Assembly: GCF_001647715.1 (NCBI RefSeq) | Contig: NZ_CP015600.1 | Location: 2,108,001 to 2,172,000, forward strand | Origin: Pseudomonas antarctica | Lineage (GTDB): Bacteria > Pseudomonadota > Gammaproteobacteria > Pseudomonadales > Pseudomonadaceae | DNA: 64,000 nt | Direction of reading: 5' to 3' | The notes under the pieces: model-generated | The model's database searches: none | What the model was told of the DNA's origin: nothing | The model's input: the letters and a program-made list of their open reading frames with translations, nothing else | Shown: in pieces, positions 46,210-54,238 of the stretch | Layout of the letters: each line of letters starts with the position of its first letter | Position numbering within the stretch: the first letter of the stretch is position 1 | Position numbers and translations under genes: made by a program

Positions 46210-48495
46210 TCAGAAATTCGCTTCCAGGGAAACCGTGACGGTACGGTCCAGGCCCACGATGTAAGCCGGGTCGCCATCGCGGAAACCGCTGTAGGTCGCC
46301 GAGTTGGTCTTGGTGGTGTACACGCCGTCTAGGTACTTCTTGTCGAACAGGTTGTCGACGTTCAGGCGCAGGGTTGCGTCCTTGACCACTTTCTTGTCGA
46401 CCGGCAGGTAGATACCGGCGCCGAGGTTGAAAATGGTGCGCGCGGAAATGGCTTCGTCGTTGGTCAGGTCGCCGTAGAGCTTGCTGGTGAACTTGCCGCC
46501 GAACGTGCCGTAGAAGCGCCCGTCGTCATAGCCGAGGTTGGCCGCCAGCATGTTGGTCGGCACGTTGGCGAACTGCTTGCCGCTGGTGGGCAGCACGATG
46601 GGCTTGCCGGCGTTGAAGACGGTCAGGTCATCCTGCTGCTTGGAGCTGGTGTAGGTGTAGGACGTGTAGTAGTTGAAGTGGTTGGGCAGCTTGCCGCTCC
46701 ACTCCAGTTCCAGGCCTTTGTTGATGACGGTGCCGGCGTTGATGTCGGCCGAATCACCGTTGCTGTCCAGGGAGGTGAGCTGGCGATTCTTGAACTGCAT
46801 ATAGAACAGGGTGGCGGCGAGGGTGGTGTCTTCGCCGGTGTAGCGCCAGCCCAGTTCCTGGTTCCAGCTCAGTTCCGGCTTGGCGTCAAGGGAGCCGACG
46901 CCTTTGTCGTACAGCACGTAGTTCTGCGGAATACGCATGTTGCGCGACAGGCTGTAGAACAACTGGTCACGCTCGTCGAGCTGGTATTTGAGGCCGGCGT
47001 TGGGCAGCAACTTGTTGTAGGTCTGGTTGGCTTTGCCCGGTTGTTCGGTGAGGCTGCCGTGGTTGGTGCCTTCACGCTCGACGTTCATGTAGGCAATGCC
47101 AGCGATCAGCGTCCAGTCCGAGTTGATGTACCAGGTGTCCTGGGTCCAGACTTTTTGCGCAGGCGTCACGGTGTAGCGGTCGCGACCTTGTACGGTGTTG
47201 CCGTTCGCATCGACCACGGAACTGCCGTCCGGCCAGGTGTCGCTTGGCTTGCCGCTGTTCTTGAGGGCAATGAACGGTTGGGTCTGGCTTTGGCGGGCGC
47301 GTTCGTACCAGTAGCCGAATTGCAGGCTGTGGTCGCCCAGGTCCCAGTTCAGTTTGGTGGTGATGCCGGGGCGCCAGGTCTGAGTGCGCGAAGGACGGTA
47401 GTAGACGCCCGTGGTGGCGGAGCCGTCGGCGTTGTATTGGGCCGCCGTCGGCAGGTTGCCGAGGTCGAAAACGCCACCCTTGTTCGAGCTGCTGTTCAGC
47501 GCATAGGCGGAGGAGCCTACGCCGCTGCCGTTGCCGTAGTAGTAATACGGGATCACCGAGAGGGACAGGTTGTCGCGCAACTTGTATTGGGTGTTGAGGA
47601 CGGCGGTAAAGGTCTGGAACGGGTTCTGCGCCAGGTCGTAGTAGCTGCTGACTTTGCCGTTGGAGCCCACCGCCGGCGTCGCCGGGTACGGGTCGTATTT
47701 GCGGCCGTATTGCTGGAACTGCGCCTTGGTCAACTGGCTGTAACTGTTGTTGTCTTGCTCGTGGTATTTGAGGATCAGGTTGGCCGTGTTGCCGTTGCCG
47801 GCGTCGAAGAAGCTGTTCCACTCCACCTTGTCAGCCCGTACGGCACCCGAGCCGCGCCACATCTGGCCTTCGGTATGGGAGGCCGACAGCCAGTTGCTCA
47901 GGCCGTTGACTTCACCGGTGTTGAGTCGGGCAAACGTCTTGCGGGTGGCGTTGCTGCCCACCACCTGTTTGACGAAGGCTCCGGTTTCCTTGGTCGGACG
48001 AATCGTCACGATACCGATGTTGCCGCCGCTGGAGCCGATGTGCGGGCCGTCGGCTTCCGATGAGCCCTGGGTGACAAAAATCTGGTCGATGTTTTCCGGG
48101 TCGCCCAGCAGGTTGGAATACAGCGCGTAGTTGCCGGAGTCGTTGATCGGCATGCCATCGACCGACATACCCACCTGGTCGGAGTTCATCCCGCGCATGG
48201 TGAAGCGAAAGCCCGAAAGGCCGGTGTTGTCCTCGCTGGAGATGTTCAGCCCTGGCGTGTACTTGAGCTTGTCGATGGCGTTGCCGGTGGCAGTCTGTTT
48301 GTCCAACGCTTCCTTGGTGATGGTCGAGCGGCCCTTGGCGCTCTCTTCCTGGACCATGTAACCGCCCCCCGCGGTTGCCTTGCCCTGTACTCCAATCGTG
48401 CCGACGTCACTGTCGCTGGTATCTGCCATGACCACTCCGTGGGTCATGCTCGTAGCGGCAACGAGTGCCAGATGAATGCGGGTGAACCTCATCAC
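46210..48495 (-). CDS. TonB-dependent outer-membrane receptor inside a TonB operon
   Basis: A 761-residue receptor with signal peptide (about 1-24, GVVMADT). The plug domain shows LDKQTATGNAIDKLKYTPGL, FRFTMRGMNSDQVGMSVDG, IFVTQGSSEADGPHIGSSGG and the barrel ends in Phe (VTVSLEANF). C-terminal landmarks include LRLNVDNLFDKKY. Ser/Asn-rich barrel loops give no hint of a siderophore. It is flanked by its own tonB-exbD (upstream) and exbB (downstream, 25-base gap), so it is probably the specific client of this TonB machine. Two ATGs start the gene (48495 and 48492). Substrate unknown. Confidence 0.93.
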   Translation of the reverse strand: MMRFTRIHLALVAATSMTHGVVMADTSDSDVGTIGVQGKATAGGGYMVQEESAKGRSTITKEALDKQTATGNAIDKLKYTPGLNISSEDNTGLSGFRFTMRGMNSDQVGMSVDGMPINDSGNYALYSNLLGDPENIDQIFVTQGSSEADGPHIGSSGGNIGIVTIRPTKETGAFVKQVVGSNATRKTFARLNTGEVNGLSNWLSASHTEGQMWRGSGAVRADKVEWNSFFDAGNGNTANLILKYHEQDNNSYSQLTKAQFQQYGRKYDPYPATPAVGSNGKVSSYYDLAQNPFQTFTAVLNTQYKLRDNLSLSVIPYYYYGNGSGVGSSAYALNSSSNKGGVFDLGNLPTAAQYNADGSATTGVYYRPSRTQTWRPGITTKLNWDLGDHSLQFGYWYERARQSQTQPFIALKNSGKPSDTWPDGSSVVDANGNTVQGRDRYTVTPAQKVWTQDTWYINSDWTLIAGIAYMNVEREGTNHGSLTEQPGKANQTYNKLLPNAGLKYQLDERDQLFYSLSRNMRIPQNYVLYDKGVGSLDAKPELSWNQELGWRYTGEDTTLAATLFYMQFKNRQLTSLDSNGDSADINAGTVINKGLELEWSGKLPNHFNYYTSYTYTSSKQQDDLTVFNAGKPIVLPTSGKQFANVPTNMLAANLGYDDGRFYGTFGGKFTSKLYGDLTNDEAISARTIFNLGAGIYLPVDKKVVKDATLRLNVDNLFDKKYLDGVYTTKTNSATYSGFRDGDPAYIVGLDRTVTVSLEANF

Positions 48496-48516
48496 TGTCG
48501 TCCTGGTGTCGGGTGC

Positions 48517-49257
48517 TTATTGCACGCTGTAGTTGAAGGTGGCGGTGAAGCGTTGCTCGTTACGTCCACCGAAGGCTTGTTCGGGGAACGGTTTGACCTG
48601 CTTGATGCGGCGCAGGCTATTGGTAGCGGCCCGATTGAGCAGCATGCTGGGCGCCGGGGTCTGAATCCCGGCGTCCAGGACGCGGCCTTGTCGATCCACC
48701 ATCAACCAGACCACCACCTCGCCACTGGGGCGTTCGAGGGACGCCTGGCGCCCGGTGGGGTATTGCTTGTAAGTGTCCAGTTCGTTGCGCAGCCCCTTGA
48801 GGTAGCCGCCTTCCAGCGCCTGGCCATCCACTTTGGGCGGCGCCGGCGGGGCGGGCGGGGCAGGCGTCGGTGCGACGGCAGCCTGTACCGGCTTCGCCGC
48901 AACCGCAGGTGCCTGCGTCGGCGTCGGCGTGGGTGTTGGCTTGGCAGCAACGATGGGCTTGGGCTTGGGGATCGGCTTGGGCTTGGGTTCAGGTTTTGGC
49001 AATGGCTTGGGCGGTGGCGGCGGCGGGGCCGGTTCGGCCTCTTCATCCTCGATGACCGGCGGTGGCGGCTCTTGCTCCACCACGGGTTCGGGAACCACTT
49101 CGGGCTCCGGCTCGACCAAGGCCAGTTCAACCGCCGACTCGTCGTACTGCGGCTGGATTTTCAGGGGTTGGGACTGGATACCCAGTGCAATCAGCACCAG
49201 GGCGATCAGGGCCGGGACACTGCCCAGCAGCCGACGCGTACGAAACAGTACATACAT
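48517..49257 (-). CDS. tonB: TonB energy-transducing protein
   Basis: A 246-residue TonB. Uncleaved N-terminal anchor (LLGSVPALIALVLIALGI), a long Pro-rich periplasmic spacer (residues about 45-145, with EPEP, PPPPPP and KPKPIP runs that are almost pure Pro/Lys/Ala/Glu), and a C-terminal TonB domain (about 155-246: ELDTYKQYPTGRQASLERPSGEVVVWLMVD). The stop of exbD and this start are 2 bases apart. It couples the ExbB/ExbD proton channel to outer-membrane receptors. Likely dedicated to the adjacent receptor, since pseudomonads have several TonB proteins. Confidence 0.92.
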   Translation of the reverse strand: MYVLFRTRRLLGSVPALIALVLIALGIQSQPLKIQPQYDESAVELALVEPEPEVVPEPVVEQEPPPPVIEDEEAEPAPPPPPPKPLPKPEPKPKPIPKPKPIVAAKPTPTPTPTQAPAVAAKPVQAAVAPTPAPPAPPAPPKVDGQALEGGYLKGLRNELDTYKQYPTGRQASLERPSGEVVVWLMVDRQGRVLDAGIQTPAPSMLLNRAATNSLRRIKQVKPFPEQAFGGRNEQRFTATFNYSVQ

Positions 49258-49259
49258 GA

Positions 49260-49667
49260 TCAGGACTTACGCGTGGCGATGGACACGGAGGTAAAGCCAC
49301 CCAGGCGCAGGGTGTCCATGACTTCCACCAGGCGCGAAACCTCCACACCTTTGTCGCTGTTGACGATGATTGTCGATTTGGTATCAGGCTTTTCTGCCGC
49401 CTTCAGTGCCGGCACCAGAGCGTCGACCGCGAGGTCCTTGCCGTCGAGCTGCAACTGGCCTTCCAGACCCAGGGTCAGGATGAATTTGTTCTGCGGCTTG
49501 AGTTGTTGTGAGCTGCTCGCGCTGGGCAATTGAGTCTTCATGCCGAGTGCCGGAATCACGTTCAAGCTCACCAGTACGAAAAACACCAGGAGGAACATCA
49601 TCACGTCGATCATTGGGATCAACTCAATGTGCGCCTTGCGTTTCTTGGGCTCATCCCAGGTTCTCAT
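49260..49667 (-). CDS. exbD: ExbD family protein of a dedicated TonB system
   Basis: A 135-residue ExbD/TolR protein: short basic N-terminus, one helix (about 17-38) with the proton-binding Asp21 in PMIDVMMFLLVFF, then a periplasmic domain (GKDLAVDALVPALKAAEKPDTKSTIIVNSDKGVEVSRLVEVMD). First gene of the operon. The frame extends to 49733, but MRTWDEPKKRKAHIEL at 49667 is the family start. Confidence 0.92.
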   Translation of the reverse strand: MRTWDEPKKRKAHIELIPMIDVMMFLLVFFVLVSLNVIPALGMKTQLPSASSSQQLKPQNKFILTLGLEGQLQLDGKDLAVDALVPALKAAEKPDTKSTIIVNSDKGVEVSRLVEVMDTLRLGGFTSVSIATRKS

Positions 49668-49684
49668 TCTGTTACCCCGTAATT

Positions 49685-49712
49685 GAATTAGGGGCGACAC
49701 GCTAACAGTCAA
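49685..49712 (-). promoter_or_regulatory. Candidate sigma-70 promoter for exbD-tonB-receptor-exbB
   Basis: On the minus strand TTGACT (49712-49707), a 16-base spacer and TAATTC (49690-49685). It would give a leader of only about 11 bases before the exbD ATG. I looked for a Fur or Pho box here and found no convincing one. Confidence 0.4.
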
Positions 49713-49857
49713 AAATGACCGAATGGTTAACATTAATTTACGTTTTAAAGGCTCTAGGACGCGTCTTACAGGCGTTTAACCTTGCAGTTTTATGACGTAA
49801 TGAAATTGACACGAAGGGCGTACATCCTTGAAGAATTTATCTCGAGAGCCCGCTCGT

Positions 49858-50412
49858 ATGTTCACTGCATTGCCTCATATATCCACACCGCGGCTCCTAT
49901 TGCGGGCGCTGGAAATGGACCAGGCCGAGACACTGTTCCACCTCGCCAACGGGCCGAAAATCGCCGACAACACGGCGAATATCCCGTCGCCCTACACCCT
50001 GGAAACGGCGCAGGGGTTTATTGCCGGGAACGCCGAAAAATACCGCGCGGGTGAGTTGTTGAGCCTGGGTATGCATGTACGTGAAACCGGTGTGTTGATC
50101 GGCATCGTCAGCCTGCGACTTAACCCTCGTCATCACTATGGGCAGTTGGGTGGCTGGGTGGCGGCGCACTGTCGCAACCAGGGTTATGCGGCTGAAGCGG
50201 CGAGCGCGGTGATGGATTTCGGGTTTGCCGAACTGGGGTTGCAGCGGGTGGGCAGCCAGTGTTTTGGCCGCAATAAGGAATCGGCGCGGGTCATGGAGAA
50301 AATCGGCCTGCGTTATGAGGGCTGTATGCGCCAAGCGTTTCTCAAGAACGGCGTGTATGAGGACTTACTCGGCTTCGCCACCGTACGCGGTGACTGGGAG
50401 CGCCGAGTGTGA
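49858..50412 (+). CDS. GNAT family N-acetyltransferase (RimJ/RimL type)
   Basis: A 184-residue GNAT protein of the ribosomal-protein/aminoglycoside type: ISTPRLLLRALEMDQAE at the N-terminus, GQLGGWVAAHCRNQGYAAEAASAVMDFGF (acetyl-CoA loop) and FGRNKESARVMEKIGLRYEG. The frame is open from a TTG at 49828, but ATG 49858 with GAGAG upstream is preferred. Its stop overlaps the phoD-like start (GTGA). Substrate unknown. Confidence 0.88.
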   Translation: MFTALPHISTPRLLLRALEMDQAETLFHLANGPKIADNTANIPSPYTLETAQGFIAGNAEKYRAGELLSLGMHVRETGVLIGIVSLRLNPRHHYGQLGGWVAAHCRNQGYAAEAASAVMDFGFAELGLQRVGSQCFGRNKESARVMEKIGLRYEGCMRQAFLKNGVYEDLLGFATVRGDWERRV

Positions 50413-51983
50413 CTGGTGCAGTGGACCATGATCGGCGGCGGGTACTCAGTGGTCTTGCCATCGCCACCGCGTTTTCGATTCTCAGCCCCTTTGCGCGCAG
50501 TGCCGGGGTTGATTATCCGTTTACCCTTGGCGTGGCATCCGGTGACCCGCTGCCGGATGGTTTTGTGATCTGGACGCGCCTGGCACCGTGGTTTAACGCA
50601 GCGGATGGGCGGGGTGGCTTGAGCCGCGCCGTGCCGGTGCGTTGGCGGGTGGCCAGCGATGCGGCGATGCAGCGCATCGTGAAACAGGGTGAGGTCATGG
50701 CAACCGAACATTTCGCCCATTCGGTGCATGTCGAGGTGGCGGGGCTGGAGGCGGGCAGGCCGTATTGGTACCAGTTCGAAGGCCTCGGCGCACAGAGCGC
50801 GGTGGGCCAGGCGCGCACGACGCCGCCGCTGCAGGCCATGGCGTCGGCACGGCTGGGGTTTGTCTCCTGCTCGCATTGGGAACGCGGTTACTTCAGTGCT
50901 TATCGCCACTTGGCGGCGGAGCAACCCGACCTGGTGTTTTTCCTTGGCGACTACATCTACGACAGTTCCCTTGCTGCGGACTCAGGCAAGATCATTCGCC
51001 CCCATGGCAGCGGTAATGCCGTGAGCTTGAGCGACTACCGCAACCGTTATGCGCTGTACAAAACCGACCCGGACTTGCAGGCCCTGCACGCCGCAGCGCC
51101 GAGCGTGGCGACCTGGGATGATCACGAGGTGCAGAACGACTACGCCAACCGTTGGTCCCAGGACCCGAAGATTCCAGTAACGCAATTTCTCCAGCAACGG
51201 GCTGCGGCGTACCAGGCCTTTTACGAACACATGCCGCTGCGCGCCAGCAGCCTGCCCAAAGGTCCGGACATGCGCGTTTACCGACGCCTGGACTACGGCC
51301 GGCTGGCGCGTTTCCATGTGTTGGATGGCCGACAGTACCGCTCCGAACAACCCTGCATCCAGGCCAATGGCAGTCATCAGGGGCACATTGCTGCCAACAC
51401 TTGCGCCGACCTGCGCGACCCCCGTCGCACGATGCTCGGCTGGCAGCAGGAAACCTGGCTTGACCAGGGGTTTGCGCAGTCGAAGGCGCAGTGGAATGTG
51501 ATCGCTCAGGACTTGCTGGTAGCGCCACTGATCCAGCGCGATTTGACCAGCCACCAGATGGGCCACTGGACAGACGGCTGGGACGGCTACATGGCGAACC
51601 GCTCACGCATGCTGGCGTCCATCGAGCGTCATCAGGTAAAGAACCCGGTGTTCTGGGGCGGTGATATCCATTCGTTCTGGACCACCGACCTGCATGCCGA
51701 CGCCAACAACCCGGACTCGCAGATTGTGGCCACCGAATTCGTCGGCAGCTCAGTGACCTCCGATGGCCCGCCCTTTGAGGCGTTCAGCCAGATCCTGCCG
51801 CTCAACCCGCATGTAAAGTTCTTCGACAGTCGACAACGCGGCTATGTGTCGGTGGAGCTGGAGGCTTCGAGCATGCTCACCCACTTTCGCGTGATTACCG
51901 ACCCGCGTGACCCACAGGCCACCGTGTCGACGCTTAAGTCGTTTGTGGTGGAGCCGGGTCGGCCGGGGGCGATTGCGCTTTAA
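50409..51983 (+). CDS. Tat-exported alkaline phosphatase D (PhoD) family protein
   Basis: A 524-residue PhoD phosphatase/phosphodiesterase. The N-terminus carries a twin-arginine motif (DRRRVLSGLA) and hydrophobic stretch ending ARSAG, so it is exported folded by Tat with its metal centre. Motifs: FTLGVASGDPLPDGFVIWTRL, SCSHWERGYFSAY, FLGDYIYD, TWDDHEVQND, GGDIHSFW. PhoD enzymes use Fe and Ca to hydrolyse phosphomonoesters and phosphodiesters, commonly under PhoB control; I could not find a clear Pho box. The start is GTG overlapping the GNAT stop. It converges with the AlaX gene over four bases. Confidence 0.93.
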   Translation: MTGAVDHDRRRVLSGLAIATAFSILSPFARSAGVDYPFTLGVASGDPLPDGFVIWTRLAPWFNAADGRGGLSRAVPVRWRVASDAAMQRIVKQGEVMATEHFAHSVHVEVAGLEAGRPYWYQFEGLGAQSAVGQARTTPPLQAMASARLGFVSCSHWERGYFSAYRHLAAEQPDLVFFLGDYIYDSSLAADSGKIIRPHGSGNAVSLSDYRNRYALYKTDPDLQALHAAAPSVATWDDHEVQNDYANRWSQDPKIPVTQFLQQRAAAYQAFYEHMPLRASSLPKGPDMRVYRRLDYGRLARFHVLDGRQYRSEQPCIQANGSHQGHIAANTCADLRDPRRTMLGWQQETWLDQGFAQSKAQWNVIAQDLLVAPLIQRDLTSHQMGHWTDGWDGYMANRSRMLASIERHQVKNPVFWGGDIHSFWTTDLHADANNPDSQIVATEFVGSSVTSDGPPFEAFSQILPLNPHVKFFDSRQRGYVSVELEASSMLTHFRVITDPRDPQATVSTLKSFVVEPGRPGAIAL

Positions 51984-52606
51984 TCCAGGCTATAGCGCAC
52001 TGACAGCGCGCCTTTTTTCTCCGACAGGCCGAGGATCGTCACCTGGCCCAACTCGCTCAAGGCCTGCACATGTGTACCGCCACAGGCGTAGGCGGGCAAT
52101 TCGCCAAAGCCCACTTCACGGGTGCCGTCTTCCAGGACCATGTGGCGCGGGTAGTCAGCGGCGATCCATTGGTTGATTTGAGCCTGGAGCGTCTCGGCGT
52201 CTATGGCCTGCGCCGCTTGCCCGCGGATAAAGGTGATTTTGCATTCGCCCGGCCAGTGATGAGCCTTGATCGGCATCCAACCCAGGCTTTCACCGGCATT
52301 GCCAATCAAGTGCCCCGCGGAGTGCAGGCGCGTGTAAAGGGAGCGGCGTTGCGCATCGACTCGCGCGGTGATCGGGCCGAGTTCCACGGGCTGGCTGACA
52401 AAATGCAGCACGCGGTCGGCTTCCTGGGTGACACGCACGACCTGGCTGTCGCCGAGCCAGCCGGTGTCAAACGGTTGCCCGCCACCTTGAGGATGAAAAA
52501 TCGTTGATTGCAACGTGACGGCAAACTGGCCTTCGTGCGGGGTACAACTCAGCACTTCAAGCTCGGCCGTCAGGTGGTCGTGGGTAAAAAACAGGCGCTC
52601 GGTCAT
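51980..52606 (-). CDS. Alanyl-tRNA editing protein (AlaX family)
   Basis: A 208-residue free-standing editing domain, which removes Ser (and Gly) wrongly attached to tRNA-Ala. The four zinc ligands are present: HSAGH (His95, His99) and CGGTH (Cys175, His179); an N-terminal GGGQPFDTG motif marks the AlaX-M class. It works in trans to AlaRS in the cytoplasm. Convergent with, and overlapping by four bases, the PhoD gene; divergent from a LysR regulator over 74 bases. Confidence 0.93.
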   Translation of the reverse strand: MTERLFFTHDHLTAELEVLSCTPHEGQFAVTLQSTIFHPQGGGQPFDTGWLGDSQVVRVTQEADRVLHFVSQPVELGPITARVDAQRRSLYTRLHSAGHLIGNAGESLGWMPIKAHHWPGECKITFIRGQAAQAIDAETLQAQINQWIAADYPRHMVLEDGTREVGFGELPAYACGGTHVQALSELGQVTILGLSEKKGALSVRYSLD

Positions 52607-52680
52607 TATCTACATCCGCATCAAGGTTCTGTGGGCAGTATAAATAGTGCGCTGATGAGTGATAATCCATTCAAATATCA

Positions 52681-53628
52681 ATGGACCTGTGCGTGATGAG
52701 CATCAATCTTCCTTTGCCGTTGCTGGGTGAAATGGCGATTTTCGTCAAAGTGGTGGAAACCGGCAGCTTTTCCGAAGCCGCGCGGCAACTGAGCGTTTCA
52801 CCCTCGGCGGTAAGTCGCAGTATCTCGCGCCTGGAGCAAGCCCTGGCCACGCGCTTGCTGCAACGCACCACACGCAAGTTACGCTTGAGCGAGGGCGGTG
52901 AAGAGGTGTTCAAGCGCTGCCAGGAGATGGTCAACGCGGCGCGTTCGGTGATGGAAGTCAGCGGCCAGTTCACCCATGAAGCCGAGGGCCTGGTGCGGGT
53001 CAGCGTACCCAAGGCTGTCGGGCGGTTTGTGGTGCACCCGCATATGCCGGAGTTCTTACGGCGCTATCCCAAGGTCGATGTACAGCTGATCCTTGAGGAT
53101 CGGCATGTCGACCTGATCGACGACAATGTCGACCTGAGCATCCGCATCACCGATAGCCCACCGCCCGGATTGGTCGGCCGCCAGTTGTTGCCCATTGAAC
53201 ACTTGTTGTGTGCGACGCCGCAGTACCTGGCCGAGCATGGCACGCCAGGCCATCCCCATGACTTGCTGGAGCACAGTTGCATCTACCTCGGTGAAACACC
53301 GGGCGATTCACGCTGGAAATTCCGCCAGGGTGGCAAGGCGGTGACGGTGGGCGTGCGCGGGCGGTATGCGGCGAACCACACCGGGGTGCGGCTGGATGCG
53401 GTGTTGCAGCATGTGGGGGTTGGCAGTTTGCCGTATTTCACCGCGCGCCATGCTTTGGAAGAGGGGCGTTTGGTGCAGGTATTACCGGAGTGGGATTTTA
53501 TTGCGTCCTACCATGGCGAGGCGTGGTTGCTGCATTCGCCCACACGGTATCTGCCGCCGAAGCTACGGGTGTTTATTGATTATCTGGTGGAGTGTATGGC
53601 GCGTGAGCCGACATTGCGCCGACGGTAG
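52681..53628 (+). CDS. LysR family transcriptional regulator
   Basis: A 315-residue LTTR: N-terminal winged helix (VETGSFSEAARQLSVSPSAVSRSISRLEQ, residues about 27-55) and effector-binding domain with LLCATPQYLAEHG. Divergent from alaX, so one of them may be a target. The two in-frame ATGs (52681, 52696) lack a clear ribosome-binding site; the second gives a more usual LTTR start (MSINLPLPLLGEMAIF). Effector unknown. Confidence 0.92.
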   Translation: MDLCVMSINLPLPLLGEMAIFVKVVETGSFSEAARQLSVSPSAVSRSISRLEQALATRLLQRTTRKLRLSEGGEEVFKRCQEMVNAARSVMEVSGQFTHEAEGLVRVSVPKAVGRFVVHPHMPEFLRRYPKVDVQLILEDRHVDLIDDNVDLSIRITDSPPPGLVGRQLLPIEHLLCATPQYLAEHGTPGHPHDLLEHSCIYLGETPGDSRWKFRQGGKAVTVGVRGRYAANHTGVRLDAVLQHVGVGSLPYFTARHALEEGRLVQVLPEWDFIASYHGEAWLLHSPTRYLPPKLRVFIDYLVECMAREPTLRRR

Positions 53629-53644
53629 TGGCGGGTGCTGGCTT

Positions 53645-53731
53645 GTGTGGGAGCTGGCTTGCCTGCGATGACATCGCCTCGGTTTGAACGACCGACCGAG
53701 TCGCCTGCATCGCAGGCAAGCCAGCTTCCAC
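53645..53731. repeat. REPIN, GAGCTGGCTTGCCTGC type
   Basis: TGTGGGAGCTGGCTTGCCTG and CAGGCAAGCCAGCTTCCACA enclose a spacer with CTCGGT / ACCGAG, as in the element at 2134, to which it is closely similar. Confidence 0.85.
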
Positions 53732-53755
53732 AGAAAAACAGTGTGTCAGCCGAGA

Positions 53756-54163
53756 TCAGTGGGTGCTCTGGTCTTGCGGCATTGCCAACAGTTGCTTTTC
53801 CTGGTTCCAGTCGAACGGTTCGTCGTTCTGTTCGGCTTCAAAGCGACGTTCTTCCAGGGCCTGGTAAAGGTCCAGTTCGTCGTCCGGCATGAAGTGCAGG
53901 CAGTCACCACCGAAAAACCACAGCAGGTCGCGCGGCACCAGGTGGGCAATTTGCGGGTAGCGCAGGATGACCTGGCTCATCAGGTCCTGGCCCAGGTATT
54001 GGCTTTCGATCGGATCGATCGGCAGCAGGGCGCGCAACTCGTCGAAACGCTCCATGAACAAAGTGTGGCTTTCCTCGGGCACCTGTTCGGCTTCGCCGAC
54101 GGCAACCAGGATGCTGCGCAAGTGGTCGAGCAAGACGAGATGATCGGCAACGACGTTGGACAC
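53756..54163 (-). CDS. PA2817 family conserved hypothetical protein
   Basis: A 135-residue acidic soluble protein without signal peptide or membrane segment (PIDPIESQYLGQDLMSQVILR, RDLLWFFGGDCLHFMPDDE). I recognise the PA2817-like family of pseudomonads, which in P. aeruginosa also lies beside the fadE-type gene PA2815. No domain or activity is evident. It follows fadE on the same strand, but a strong terminator separates them, so it probably has its own promoter. Confidence 0.8.
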   Translation of the reverse strand: MSNVVADHLVLLDHLRSILVAVGEAEQVPEESHTLFMERFDELRALLPIDPIESQYLGQDLMSQVILRYPQIAHLVPRDLLWFFGGDCLHFMPDDELDLYQALEERRFEAEQNDEPFDWNQEKQLLAMPQDQSTH

Positions 54164-54182
54164 GAGATAAGTCCTCTAAAGC

Positions 54183-54223
54183 AAAAACGGGCGCGAGAGT
54201 ATATGCCTCTCGCGCCCGTTTTT
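54183..54223. terminator. Strong bidirectional terminator after fadE
   Basis: A perfect 17-bp stem AAAAACGGGCGCGAGAG / CTCTCGCGCCCGTTTTT with a seven-base loop, 16 bases downstream of the minus-strand fadE stop. Confidence 0.95.
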
Positions 54224-54238
54224 ATATGACCGCTGGTA

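Noticed and set aside
46678..48063. A 461-codon plus-strand frame opposite the TonB receptor
   Set aside because: Antisense shadow of a real receptor gene; low-complexity Val/Ala/Gly composition.
49670..49860. A Pho box or Fur box between exbD and the GNAT gene
   Set aside because: The best partial match (CGGTCAT ... CTGTTA) has 13-base rather than 11-base periodicity; no 19-base Fur palindrome was seen.
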